From contig JAOTYS010000033.1 of assembly GCA_029861795.1 (NCBI GenBank), positions 1-19,531 of the forward strand: a DNA stretch of 19,531 nucleotides, given 5' to 3'. The notes beneath the pieces were generated by a model that saw only the letters and a program-made list of their open reading frames with translations, ran no database searches and had not been told where the DNA came from. Both the position numbers and the translations under genes were made by a program. This DNA comes from Gammaproteobacteria bacterium (GTDB taxonomy: Bacteria; Pseudomonadota; Gammaproteobacteria; Arenicellales; JAOTYS01). Below, one piece after another: positions 1 through 8,028 of this stretch (positions within the stretch are counted from its first letter, which is position 1; each line of letters begins with the position of its first letter).

Positions 1-601
1 CGTCCGCCACTGCACGCAATGCCCGGCCGATTCGTGTAGTTTGGAATAACACCGCCAGCACTGCCACGAGAACCGCCGCGGTCACCGTTGCCACGATGTC
101 AAACTGGTTCAACAGGATCCCGCCAAGTATGAAGGAGTCGTCTGGAATGCCGATATCCATGAGCTTGACGTCACTACCCCACAAAATGTCGCCGGCACCC
201 TCTAGGATAAAGGCGAGCCCAATGGTGGACATGAACAAAATGATGGGCTCCTGGTTGACCAGATGACGCAACACCAAGCGCTCTACTAGGAAGGCGACAC
301 CGACCATGACCGCCGCAGTGGCGATAATAGCCAGCACGATCAACACTAGCGGTAACTGTTCTTCCGGATAGTTACCCAGAAATTCCATGACGCCGACCAG
401 TGTCAGCGCCGCAAACAGCGCCAGCACCCCCTGGGCGAAGTTGAACACGCCAGAGGCCTTGAAGATCAGCACGAAACCTAACGCCACCAAGGAATACATC
501 ACACCGGCCATCAATCCACCAATCACCACCTCGGCGAAAAATACTAGATCACCCGCAATATCGCGTACCGGCCCAAGGGTGATTGAATACAGAAAGTCCA
601 T
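1..601 (-). CDS. livH: Branched-chain amino acid-type ABC transporter permease, LivH family (partial)
   Basis: This is the inner-membrane permease subunit of a Liv/HAAT-type importer. The gene starts with ATG at 601 and runs off the left edge, so about 200 N-terminal residues are visible. My translation shows a hydrophobic first segment around residues 20-46, followed by FNFAQG near residue 54, which is typical of LivH/LivM permeases. Further hydrophobic segments follow around residues 85-105, 122-136 and 165-185, and the visible part ends in a TRIGRALRAVAD segment typical of the cytoplasmic coupling region. The start lies 27 bases after the livG-like stop, so the two are probably cotranscribed. 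LivM, LivF and the binding protein are not in this window and probably lie beyond the left edge. The substrate is not certain: in clusters with an acyl-CoA ligase, such importers may carry organic or aromatic acids instead of amino acids. Confidence 0.88.
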   Translation of the reverse strand, partial: MDFLYSITLGPVRDIAGDLVFFAEVVIGGLMAGVMYSLVALGFVLIFKASGVFNFAQGVLALFAALTLVGVMEFLGNYPEEQLPLVLIVLAIIATAAVMVGVAFLVERLVLRHLVNQEPIILFMSTIGLAFILEGAGDILWGSDVKLMDIGIPDDSFILGGILLNQFDIVATVTAAVLVAVLAVLFQTTRIGRALRAVAD

Positions 602-628
602 GTGATCAAAGAAGCTCCACGGCCGACC

Positions 629-1444
629 TTATTCACTTTCTCCCAGATAAGCGCGGATAACGACTGGATCGTTTTGAACCCTATTGGGTGGCCCTTCGGA
701 GATCTTTTGGCCGTGGTCGAGAACCACTACATAATTCGAGATATCCATGACCACGCCCATGTCATGTTCAATCAAAATTATGGTGGTGCCCCATTCTTCA
801 TTGACGTCGAGTACAAATCGAGCCATATCCTCTTTTTCTTCTAGGTTCATGCCCGCCATAGGCTCATCCAGCAACAAGACCTTGGGCTCCATGGCAAGCG
901 CCCTCCCCAGTTCCACTCGCTTTTGCAGACCATAAGGCAGGCGGCCAACCGGGGTCTTGCGGATCGATTGAATCTCTAAGAAGTCGATAATGTGCTCCAC
1001 ATATTCCCGGTGTTTGAGCTCTTCGGTTTTCGCCGGACCCAGATAAATCGCATCAGTTAGAACATTGCCTTTCATCTTCAGTAATCGCCCAGACATGATG
1101 TTGTCCAGAGTCGACATTCCCTTGAACAACGCAATGTTCTGAAAGGTGCGCGCAAAACCGAGTCGTGCGACCGCCGACGGACTAAGATGGGTGCGATCCA
1201 GACCCTCAAAGAGGATTGAGCCACTCGATGGCTTGTAAAACCCACTGATGACATTCAGCATCGAGGTCTTGCCGGCGCCGTTAGGCCCAATCATCGAGAA
1301 GATCTCGGTGGGACGCACCTCAAAACCGACGCCTTGCAGAGCCTTAACACCACCGAAGCTGAGATTAATATCACTCACAGACAATATCGGTCGTGTGGCG
1401 TCACTAGTCGATGCTTGGCCAGCGATATCTAGGCGGGTCCCCAC
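629..1444 (-). CDS. livG: Branched-chain amino acid-type ABC transporter ATP-binding protein, LivG family
   Basis: This 271-residue protein is the cytoplasmic ATPase that powers the LivH-type importer next to it. Visible motifs are Walker A GPNGAGKT (residues 53-60), Q-loop FQN (101-103), the LivG-type signature LPYGLQKR (169-176), Walker B VLLLDEP (189-195) and the H-loop IEHD (His 227). The C-terminal part matches the LivG extension and the length is close to normal. The start is GTG at 1444. An AGGA lies only two bases before it, which is closer than ideal, and the first 20 residues lack resemblance to the core fold, so a slightly later start (TTG or GTG near residues 21-23) is possible. 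It begins 17 bases after the acyl-CoA synthetase stop and is in the same operon as the flanking genes. Confidence 0.92.
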   Translation of the reverse strand: MGTRLDIAGQASTSDATRPILSVSDINLSFGGVKALQGVGFEVRPTEIFSMIGPNGAGKTSMLNVISGFYKPSSGSILFEGLDRTHLSPSAVARLGFARTFQNIALFKGMSTLDNIMSGRLLKMKGNVLTDAIYLGPAKTEELKHREYVEHIIDFLEIQSIRKTPVGRLPYGLQKRVELGRALAMEPKVLLLDEPMAGMNLEEKEDMARFVLDVNEEWGTTIILIEHDMGVVMDISNYVVVLDHGQKISEGPPNRVQNDPVVIRAYLGESE

Positions 1445-1461
1445 GATCCTAGTTCGTGGTG

Positions 1462-3402
1462 TTAGCTCGCCTTCGCCAGGGGCTCAAGATATTCGAGGCC
1501 ACGTATCTCCACCTGTGCCTTGATCGAACCCTTGCGACCATCTTCGAAGGTGACCTCCGTTTCAATATCACATCGGTCTTGATCGGAATACAACGCACTA
1601 ATCAAGCGTTGGTATTTATCAGCAACGATTCGGCGACGGACCTTGCGCGTTCTAGTAAGCTCACCGTCGTCCGCGTCTAGCTCCTTATGCAGAATCAGGA
1701 ATCGTCTGATTTGTGAGGCAGCAAGCTTTGTGTCGCTTGAAAGATCGCGGTTGACTTTCTCAACATATCCCTGCACTAGGTCATACACTTCCTTATGAGA
1801 TGCTAGTTCTTGATAGCTCGCATAGGCTATATTGCGTCGCTCGGCCCAGTTGCCCACTGCCTCCAAATCGATGTTGATGAAGGCAGCCACGTAGTCGCGT
1901 TGATTACCAAACACCACGGCTTCTCTAATCTGAGGAAAGAACTTAAGCTTGTTCTCAATATACTTGGGCGCGAATATAGAGCCATCGTTGAGCTTGCCTA
2001 CGTCCTTGGAGCGATCAATGATCTTTAAATGTCCATCCGTATCGAAAAACCCGGCATCACCTGTGTGTACCCAACCATCGGCAGTCTTGGTATCGGAGGT
2101 GGCTTCCGGATTTTTGTAATAGCTATGAAATACACCGGGACTGCGATAAACCACCTCACCATCATCGGAAATCTTGACTTCTACGCCAGGTGCTGGCGTA
2201 CCGACTGTGTCCGCCTTGACCTCACCGTCCGGCTGTATGGTGATGAATACAGCGGCCTCGGTCTGTCCATATAACTGTTTTATGTTGATACCTAGGGACC
2301 GGTAAAAGTCAAAGATTTCCGGACCAATTGCCTCACCCGCGGTATATCCCAATCGAATGCGACTAAAGCCCATGGTGTTTTTTAGCGGACCGTAGACCAA
2401 CACCTTGCCCAACGCATATAGCAACCGGTCGGATAGGGGTACGGATCGACCATCCAGAATTTTGTTTCCTGCCCTGCGGGCAACGTCCATAAGAAAGTGA
2501 AACATCTTGCGCTTCAACCAACCCGCGTCCTCCATACGAATCATCACGGTGGTCAAGATATTCTCGAAGATCGCAGGCGGCGCAAAAAAATAGGTCGGCC
2601 CAATTTCCCTCAGGTCATGCATCACCGTCGCCGCGCTTTCCGGGCAACTCACACAGAAACCGGCCACATACGACTGGCCAAACGAGAATATGTGGTCACC
2701 GACCCATGCCATCGGTAGATAAGCAAGCACTTCCTCGTCTTGACGCAGGCCTTCGCGTTCAATGCTATTGCGTGCCGTAATGAGGATATTGTCATGGGTC
2801 AACATCACCCCCTTGGGTTTGCCAGTGGTACCAGAGGTATACAAAATTATCGCAATGTCGTCACCCTTGCCTTTATTAACCTCTTCAATAAAAAAATCGG
2901 CATGCTCGCGCTCGAACTCACGTCCCTTGTTCTGTACATCCTCAAAATCATATAAGTGAGTTTGATCGTAGCGACGCAGCCCGCGTGAATCACAGAAAAT
3001 AATCTCTTGCAGCAACGGACAGCGGTCTTTGATCTCTAATATCTTGTCGACCTGCTCTTGATCCTCTGCCAGCACAAACCGTGCCTCCGCGTGTTCCAGC
3101 ACATAATGCATCTCTTCCGCCACTGAATCCTGGTACGCGGGTACTGGGATTCCACCTATCGCCTGGGCCGCGGCCATACCCCAATACAATCGTGGTCGGT
3201 TGTCCCCAATGATCGCGAGTTTGTCGCCGCGCTTAAATCCGCGCGCCACCAACCCGCAAGCAAGTGCCCGCACTTCCTTTTCCACATCACTCCAGGTCCA
3301 GGTCTGCCAAACCCCGAAGTTCTTCTCGCGGATAGCCGGCTTATCGGCAAAGCGCTGGGCACGATCCAATAACAATTTAGGAAAAGTGTTCAAATCTGAC
3401 AT
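1462..3402 (-). CDS. AMP-forming long-chain acyl-CoA synthetase (FAA1-type)
   Basis: This 646-residue adenylate-forming enzyme activates a carboxylic acid with ATP and joins it to CoA. It shows the P-loop TSGTTGKPKG (residues 189-198), YGQTE (378-382) and GWVHTGD (443-449), in the order expected of the ANL superfamily, with an intact C-terminal subdomain. The length fits the long FAA1-type class (COG1022). I chose ATG 3402 over the longer ATG at 3426 because an AGG lies 12 bases upstream of 3402, whereas 3426 has no ribosome-binding site. The gene heads an operon with livG and livH. This synthetase-Liv arrangement is known in proteobacteria and suggests that an imported acid is trapped as its CoA thioester. 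Chain length and substrate cannot be read from the sequence. Confidence 0.9.
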   Translation of the reverse strand: MSDLNTFPKLLLDRAQRFADKPAIREKNFGVWQTWTWSDVEKEVRALACGLVARGFKRGDKLAIIGDNRPRLYWGMAAAQAIGGIPVPAYQDSVAEEMHYVLEHAEARFVLAEDQEQVDKILEIKDRCPLLQEIIFCDSRGLRRYDQTHLYDFEDVQNKGREFEREHADFFIEEVNKGKGDDIAIILYTSGTTGKPKGVMLTHDNILITARNSIEREGLRQDEEVLAYLPMAWVGDHIFSFGQSYVAGFCVSCPESAATVMHDLREIGPTYFFAPPAIFENILTTVMIRMEDAGWLKRKMFHFLMDVARRAGNKILDGRSVPLSDRLLYALGKVLVYGPLKNTMGFSRIRLGYTAGEAIGPEIFDFYRSLGINIKQLYGQTEAAVFITIQPDGEVKADTVGTPAPGVEVKISDDGEVVYRSPGVFHSYYKNPEATSDTKTADGWVHTGDAGFFDTDGHLKIIDRSKDVGKLNDGSIFAPKYIENKLKFFPQIREAVVFGNQRDYVAAFINIDLEAVGNWAERRNIAYASYQELASHKEVYDLVQGYVEKVNRDLSSDTKLAASQIRRFLILHKELDADDGELTRTRKVRRRIVADKYQRLISALYSDQDRCDIETEVTFEDGRKGSIKAQVEIRGLEYLEPLAKAS

Positions 3403-3430
3403 TTGAGACCGACCTGATATCAACATTCGC

Positions 3431-3470
3431 GGTTATTCGTATCCCGGTGCACCGTGCACCATCGATAACC
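3431..3470. promoter_or_regulatory. Inverted repeat, candidate operator upstream of the acyl-CoA synthetase
   Basis: The core is GGTGCAC-C-GTGCACC at 3446-3460, two perfect 7-base arms around one base. Outer arms GGTTAT and ATAACC (3431-3436 and 3465-3470), each next to a CG, extend it into an imperfect 40-base dyad. A one-base centre suits a dimeric protein-binding site better than an RNA hairpin. It ends 29 bases from the synthetase start codon, where a repressor could block expression. The regulator is unknown. Confidence 0.4.
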
Positions 3471-3677
3471 CAGATCCACCGACTGTGTTGCCAATGCGCC
3501 GGGTCGGTTACGGTACAGTCAGTATCGGCAAGTTTCAAGCGACCCGAAGAACTTGCGGCCACGACTTAGACTGATTCCACCGAGATTTGACGGAGGTGGC
3601 CGGGCACCGCTATAGAGTCGAGGTAGCGCAGTTGCAGGCCATCCTACGGATCCGACGGATCCATTGTCTTGCGCTGC

Positions 3678-3705
3678 TTGACATAGATCACGGATTAACT
3701 CTAAT
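3678..3705 (+). promoter_or_regulatory. Sigma70-type promoter for the 2-oxoacid dehydrogenase operon, with an FNR-like half-match
   Basis: The -35 is a perfect TTGACA (3678-3683). A 16-base spacer leads to TCTAAT (3700-3705), which matches 5 of 6 bases of the -10 consensus. Transcription would start near 3712, leaving a leader of about 67 bases before the GTG start at 3779. Bases 3678-3691 (TTGAC-N4-ATCAC) match 8 of 10 positions of the FNR/CRP-family consensus TTGAT-N4-ATCAA. Since this overlaps the -35, binding there would be expected to repress. The FNR reading is speculative. Confidence 0.5.
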
Positions 3706-3778
3706 AAAGACAACAGATTGTGACTCTAGCGGCGCACCGGAGTACTGTATTCCCTAACTTGACCAGGATCGAAATCGA

Positions 3779-4867
3779 GTGTCTCAGCAAAAGTCTTCTG
3801 CAACGTTTCAGATACAACACACTCAATTCTTGAATCCATCCGGCGAAGCCATTGCAGGCCCGCTGCCGAGCTGGGCTAAAGATGGCGAAGTCCTCATCCC
3901 GTTGTATCGAAATATGGTGCAAACGCGTACGTTTGATGCCAAGGCGATTAACTTGCAACGTACCGGCAAGCTAGGCACCTATGCTTCACCATTGGGCCAA
4001 GAGGCAATTGGCGTTGGCGTAGCCAGTGCCATGATTGATGAAGACGTGATGTTGCCCACTTATCGCGAATACAGTGCGCAGTTGTGGCGCGGGGTCACCA
4101 TGACGGAACTCCTGTTGTATTGGGGTGGTGATGAGCGCGGCAGCGATTTCGCTGTACCGCGGCAAGATTTCCCTATGTGCGTACCCATCGCAACCCACAC
4201 TAGTCACGCCGTGGGTGTCGCCTATGCGATGAAGTTGCGCAAACAAAAGCGCATCGCTGTGTGCTTCTTGGGCGACGGTGCAACCTCCAAAGGCGATTTC
4301 TATGAGTCCATCAACGCGGCTGGTGTGTGGCAGTTACCCATATTGTTCGTCGTCGCCAACAATCAATGGGCAATCTCCGTTCCTCGCAGCCGTCAGACCG
4401 CGGCCCAGACCCTGGCTCAGAAAGGCATTGCCGCGGGAATAAAATGCGAACAAGTCGATGGCAACGACATCATCGCGGTGCGTCATGTAGCACAACAAGC
4501 TATCAATGATGCGCGTGGCGGTGGTGGACCCCATCTAATCGAGGCGTTAACGTATCGCTTGAGCGATCACACAACGGCTGACGATGCGAGTCGTTACCGC
4601 GATAAACAAGAAGTAGAAGCCCAATGGCAGTACGATCCCGTCCCACGGTTGCGCAATTACTTGATCGGTCTCGAGGCATGGTCTGATGAGCAAGAACAAA
4701 GCTTGCTTGCGGAATGCTCTGCTTCAGTAGATGCCGCCGTTCGGGAATACAGCGACACCGCGGCCGTGGCCCCTCAAGCCATGTTTGATCACCTGTATGA
4801 AGAACTACCTGATGTCATGGCCTGGCAACGGCAGCTCGCAGCCGCCTCGGGTGGTGCGGATGAGTGA
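3779..4867 (+). CDS. pdhA: 2-oxoacid (pyruvate or branched-chain) dehydrogenase E1 component, alpha subunit
   Basis: This 362-residue subunit forms the thiamine-diphosphate-dependent E1 heterotetramer with the next gene product and oxidatively decarboxylates a 2-oxoacid. The ThDP/Mg site motif runs from GDGATSKGDF (residues 165-174) to ANN (193-195). The conserved loop YRLSDHTTADD (259-269) matches the E1-alpha phosphorylation-loop region. RTGKLGTYASPLGQEA (61-76) is typical of the PdhA subgroup of two-subunit E1 enzymes. GTG 3779 is the only reasonable start, with AGGA 10 bases upstream. The gene leads an operon and overlaps pdhB by 8 bases. Sequence motifs do not separate pyruvate from branched-chain 2-oxoacids; the E1-alpha/E1-beta/E2 set occurs for both. 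Confidence 0.88.
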   Translation: MSQQKSSATFQIQHTQFLNPSGEAIAGPLPSWAKDGEVLIPLYRNMVQTRTFDAKAINLQRTGKLGTYASPLGQEAIGVGVASAMIDEDVMLPTYREYSAQLWRGVTMTELLLYWGGDERGSDFAVPRQDFPMCVPIATHTSHAVGVAYAMKLRKQKRIAVCFLGDGATSKGDFYESINAAGVWQLPILFVVANNQWAISVPRSRQTAAQTLAQKGIAAGIKCEQVDGNDIIAVRHVAQQAINDARGGGGPHLIEALTYRLSDHTTADDASRYRDKQEVEAQWQYDPVPRLRNYLIGLEAWSDEQEQSLLAECSASVDAAVREYSDTAAVAPQAMFDHLYEELPDVMAWQRQLAAASGGADE

Positions 4868-5840
4868 GATCACATTAGTCGAAGCCATTAACATGGCGCT
4901 GGCCTATGAGATGCAGGCGGATGACAACGTGATCGTGCTCGGCGAAGACGTTGGAATAAACGGAGGCGTGTTTCGCGCGACCGCTGGTTTGTTACAACGA
5001 TTTGGCGAGGAGCGCGTCATCGATACGCCGTTGGCAGAGGCATTGATCAGCGGCATGGCCATCGGAATGGCGGCGCAAGGACTGAGGCCGGTGGCCGAAA
5101 TTCAGTTCATGGGGTTTATCTACCCCACATTGGATCAGTTGGTTAGTCACGCGTCGCGGTTGCGCAACCGCACCCGCGGGCGCCTGACCTGCCCGATGGT
5201 GCTACGGGCGCCGTTTGGCGGAGGTATTCGCGCACCGGAGCATCATTCCGAGAGTACCGAAGCGATGTTTGCCCATATTCCCGGATTGCGCGTGGTGATC
5301 CCCTCCTCCCCTACGAGAGCTTATGGCCTGATACTCGCCGCCATCCGCAATTCCGATCCAGTGGTGTTTCTAGAACCCAAACGCATTTATCGATTAATAA
5401 AACAAGAGGTGACTGATAACGGCGAAGCCTTGCCGCTAGATGTTTGTTTTGTGCTGCGGCCAGGGACAGATATAACGCTGGTGAGCTGGGGCGCAATGAT
5501 CCATGAAACCGTGAAGGCGGCTGATACTCTGGATGAACAAGGGGTAAGCGCCGAGGTGATCGACGTCGCCACGCTCAAACCGTTGGAGATGGGCACAATC
5601 CTAGAGTCAGTGCAACGCACTGGACGTTGTGTCATCGTGCATGAAGCTGCGCTCAGTGGCGGATGGGGGGCTGAGATCGCAGCCCAGTTGTCGGAGCATG
5701 CGCTGCTCCACTTGCTGGCGCCGGTCCAGCGTGTCACCGGCTACGACACCGTAATGCCCTTCCTAAAGCTAGAAGGTTACTATATGCCATCCGTCGAGCG
5801 TATCGTAAACACCGTTCATACCGCCCTAAAATTTTCATGA
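4860..5840 (+). CDS. pdhB: 2-oxoacid (pyruvate or branched-chain) dehydrogenase E1 component, beta subunit
   Basis: This 326-residue beta subunit completes the E1 active site. VLGEDVG (residues 26-32), DTPLAEALISG (55-65, with the conserved Glu 60 that activates thiamine), EIQFMGFIYPTLDQ (80-93) and APEHHSES (125-132) are hallmark E1-beta motifs. The C-terminal transketolase domain follows, including DVATLKPLE. The ATG at 4860 lies inside the end of pdhA (8-base overlap), which indicates translational coupling and equal output of the two subunits. An open frame continues upstream to 4731, but the family alignment begins at MSEITLVEAI. The stop overlaps the pdhC start by four bases (ATGA). Confidence 0.92.
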   Translation: MSEITLVEAINMALAYEMQADDNVIVLGEDVGINGGVFRATAGLLQRFGEERVIDTPLAEALISGMAIGMAAQGLRPVAEIQFMGFIYPTLDQLVSHASRLRNRTRGRLTCPMVLRAPFGGGIRAPEHHSESTEAMFAHIPGLRVVIPSSPTRAYGLILAAIRNSDPVVFLEPKRIYRLIKQEVTDNGEALPLDVCFVLRPGTDITLVSWGAMIHETVKAADTLDEQGVSAEVIDVATLKPLEMGTILESVQRTGRCVIVHEAALSGGWGAEIAAQLSEHALLHLLAPVQRVTGYDTVMPFLKLEGYYMPSVERIVNTVHTALKFS

Positions 5841-6961
5841 AAACTTTTCTGCTACCAGATTTGGGTGAAGGTCTGACAGAGGCTGAAATTGTCGAATGGC
5901 ATGTCAAAGTCGGCGACGAAATCAAGACCGATGCACCGCTGGTGTCTGTTGAGACAGACAAGGCCATAGTAGAAGTTCCATCGCCCCGCAGTGGGCGTAT
6001 CGCGAAGCTGCACGCACAAGTCGGCGATGTCGTGGAGACGGGACGCCCTCTGATGCAATTCGCGGATGGTGTGGACGAGCGCGCAGATACCGGGACGGTA
6101 GTGGGCGAGGTCAAGGCTGGAGAAGAAAAAGTCGAAGAAAAGGCAGTCTCCACAGCCAAGGCCGGGTCGGCAACGGCGGGCGTCAAAGCCACCCCCGCCG
6201 TGCGCGCGCTTGCACGCCGGATGAATGTGGACCTCTCTTTTGTGAAGCCAAGTGGTCCCGACGGGCTGGTTACCGCCGCGGACGTCGAGCGCGTGGCGAA
6301 ACGTTTTGCTGAACTGGGACCACCGGAACCGTTGCGCGGCGCAAGGCGAGCCATGGCGCATCATATGACTCAAGCGCACTCCGAGGTCGTCCCCGCTACT
6401 GTTGTAGCCGATGCTGATATCCATCAATGGATGGAGGACGGAGCCGACATCACAGTACGCCTGGTGCACGCCATTGTCGCAGGCTGCACCCAAGAGCCCG
6501 CTCTCAACACGTGGTTTGACGGTCATGCGTTGGCACGTCGAGTGCTGCAGAAGATCGATGTCGGGATTGCTGTGGATACTAAAGACGGCTTATTTGTACC
6601 GGTGCTGCGAGATGTAGCAAATCGCAGTAACAATGATCTGCGCGAAGGACTCGATAGACTAAGAGCTGATGTCAAAGCCCGACGCGTGCCGCCGGAAGAG
6701 CTCCGTGGTTCCACCATCACACTCTCAAATTTTGGGATGATCGCCGGTCGATATGCGGCACCGGTGGTGGTGCCACCCGCAGTCGCGATTTTAGGTGCCG
6801 GACAAATTCGTGACGAAGTGGTCGCCGTGGACGGTGCACCGACCGTGCACCGAATCCTGCCTCTTTCTTTGACCTTTGATCATCGCGCCGTCACAGGTGG
6901 TGAAGCCGCACGATTCCTCGCAGCCGTCATCAATAGCCTGGAATCCGCTGTCGCAGAGTAA
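5837..6961 (+). CDS. pdhC: 2-oxoacid dehydrogenase E2 component (dihydrolipoyl acyltransferase)
   Basis: This 374-residue acyltransferase forms the complex core and passes the acyl group from the lipoyl arm to CoA. One lipoyl domain occupies residues 1-78, with the lipoylated Lys 42 in ETDKAIVEVP. A charged linker (about 79-115) leads to a peripheral-subunit-binding domain (about 118-152). The catalytic domain follows (about 165-374), including TLSNFGMIAG (295-304) and DHRAVTGGEA (348-357). His 349 is in place, but the usual Asp of DHRxxDG is Thr 353. The 4-base overlap with pdhB makes a three-gene operon. No E3 (dihydrolipoamide dehydrogenase) gene follows, so E3 must come from elsewhere. 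The protein is short for an E2 but has the full single-lipoyl layout. Confidence 0.92.
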   Translation: MKTFLLPDLGEGLTEAEIVEWHVKVGDEIKTDAPLVSVETDKAIVEVPSPRSGRIAKLHAQVGDVVETGRPLMQFADGVDERADTGTVVGEVKAGEEKVEEKAVSTAKAGSATAGVKATPAVRALARRMNVDLSFVKPSGPDGLVTAADVERVAKRFAELGPPEPLRGARRAMAHHMTQAHSEVVPATVVADADIHQWMEDGADITVRLVHAIVAGCTQEPALNTWFDGHALARRVLQKIDVGIAVDTKDGLFVPVLRDVANRSNNDLREGLDRLRADVKARRVPPEELRGSTITLSNFGMIAGRYAAPVVVPPAVAILGAGQIRDEVVAVDGAPTVHRILPLSLTFDHRAVTGGEAARFLAAVINSLESAVAE

Positions 6962-6998
6962 GTTCGCAGCACTCTAGGCACAGCTCAAGCGATAGCAG

Positions 6999-7418
6999 TC
7001 AAACCGCAGCCTTAATGCGTTCGCACACCTGTTTTATCTGCTCCATATCGCCAGGGCGAGGACCCCAGTTGAGCTTTAAGTCGTCGTCATTGTCCCGTGG
7101 CAAGACGTGCATATGGAAATGAAACACAGACTGCGCCGCACCTTTTCCGTTTGCTTGAACCAAGTTGATGCCATCGGGATCAAGTGTATGTTTGATCGCT
7201 CGCGCCACCTGTTTCGCGGTTTTGGTAACCGCGCCGATGAGAGAATCCGGAATGGCGTAAACGTCTTCCCAATGCTCCTTCGATATGGCAAGGGCATGAC
7301 CCGGATTCGCTGGATTCACATCCATAAAAGCTAAAGTGAATTCGTCTTCAAGCAACTTAAAACATGGAATTTCACCGCCGACTATCTTACAAAAGATGCA
7401 GCTGGGATCAGTCCTCAT
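6999..7418 (-). CDS. HIT family protein (HinT-like nucleotide hydrolase)
   Basis: This 139-residue protein of the histidine triad family would hydrolyse or transfer nucleotidyl groups from small nucleotide substrates in the cytoplasm. The triad HFHMH (His 100, 102, 104) is followed by VLPR, and an N-terminal CIFC (Cys 7, Cys 10) resembles the zinc site of many family members. The frame extends to a TTG at 7439, but ATG 7418 is preceded by a strong GGAGG at 8 bases, so I use 7418. It is the last gene of a minus-strand run with the peroxiredoxin-like gene 54 bases upstream, and it converges on pdhC with 37 bases between stops. Exact substrate is unknown. Confidence 0.9.
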   Translation of the reverse strand: MRTDPSCIFCKIVGGEIPCFKLLEDEFTLAFMDVNPANPGHALAISKEHWEDVYAIPDSLIGAVTKTAKQVARAIKHTLDPDGINLVQANGKGAAQSVFHFHMHVLPRDNDDDLKLNWGPRPGDMEQIKQVCERIKAAV

Positions 7419-7472
7419 CGATATAGCCTCCGGTTTCAAAGTGAAGGCAAAACCTACCTAACACAACACCGC

Positions 7473-8003
7473 CTATGCCTCACCGCGCGCAGGGTAATCG
7501 TTCTTAACGATAAAACCGATGGCACCGACTAAGTCTTTGAAATGAGGGCGCGCGAACGGCATGGTATTAACAGAGCTAGCATACAATGTCTGATCTGGTT
7601 TCACCAAGAACAGGCCGGGCTCACTAAACTGCTGCGGCTCTTCGATCCCACTCGATGTTGCGCCCTTGCCGTTGGAAATATAAAGTCCCCACTCTCGCGC
7701 TGCTTCAATGCCCATGCCATAGCCAACAGATACTCTATCCAGACCCCATTCTTGTTTTGCCCTTCCAGCTCTAGATTGATCATCGGTACTCACCGCAAGC
7801 ACATCCACCCCGAGATCTGAAAGCTCTTGGATATGGCGATTGAGATCACTGAGGTAAGGTTTACATATCGGACAGTGTAATCCTCGATAAGCGACAATCA
7901 TTGTAAGATTTGTCGGTTTGCGATCAGACAATTTCCAGGATGACCCCGCAACAGTCTGCACCTCCAGGTCCGGCACCTTTTGTCTTGGCTTAAGTGATGA
8001 CAT
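7473..8003 (-). CDS. Peroxiredoxin-like (AhpC/TSA, thioredoxin-fold) protein
   Basis: This 176-residue protein has the AhpC/TSA thioredoxin fold: an N-terminal VPDLEVQTVAGSSWKLSD segment, a TMIVAYRGLHCPIC strand-loop at 34-47 and the VDVLAVSTDD segment near 66-75. The active-site pair is Cys 44 and Cys 47 (CPIC), a CxxC arrangement instead of the single peroxidatic cysteine with a preceding Thr found in classic peroxiredoxins. It could be a thiol peroxidase or an oxidoreductase; the sequence does not decide. There is no signal peptide, so it should be cytoplasmic. GAGG 10 bases before ATG 8003 supports the start. It lies 25 bases after the stop of the BtuF-like gene and is probably cotranscribed with it. 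Confidence 0.85.
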   Translation of the reverse strand: MSSLKPRQKVPDLEVQTVAGSSWKLSDRKPTNLTMIVAYRGLHCPICKPYLSDLNRHIQELSDLGVDVLAVSTDDQSRAGRAKQEWGLDRVSVGYGMGIEAAREWGLYISNGKGATSSGIEEPQQFSEPGLFLVKPDQTLYASSVNTMPFARPHFKDLVGAIGFIVKNDYPARGEA

Positions 8004-8028
8004 TGTTTATGAACCTCGCTTCTGCGTG

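Larger units (their letters stand above)
3403..3778. other. Divergent intergenic control region
   Basis: This 376-base stretch separates the minus-strand acyl-CoA synthetase operon from the plus-strand dehydrogenase operon. I find no credible gene in it: the short open frames have no ribosome-binding sites or family resemblance. It holds a strong inverted repeat near the synthetase end (3446-3460, inside a wider dyad at 3431-3470) and a sigma70-like promoter near the dehydrogenase end (3678-3705). I could not identify a convincing minus-strand promoter. Confidence 0.7.

Noticed and set aside
3519..3713. Short minus-strand open frame in the divergent region
   Set aside because: It has no ribosome-binding site or family resemblance and overlaps the plus-strand promoter.
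5734..6526. Two long minus-strand open frames (206 and 224 codons) opposite pdhB and pdhC
   Set aside because: They lie wholly against well-supported E1-beta and E2 coding sequence, show no domain, and have unusual composition typical of antisense frames.
6833..6851. Second GGTGCAC...GTGCACC inverted pair, resembling the dyad at 3446-3460
   Set aside because: It lies within conserved pdhC coding sequence and the spacing between arms differs, so it is probably chance.
6962..6998. Possible bidirectional terminator between pdhC and the HIT gene
   Set aside because: No stem with a T-run on either strand could be found in the 37-base gap.
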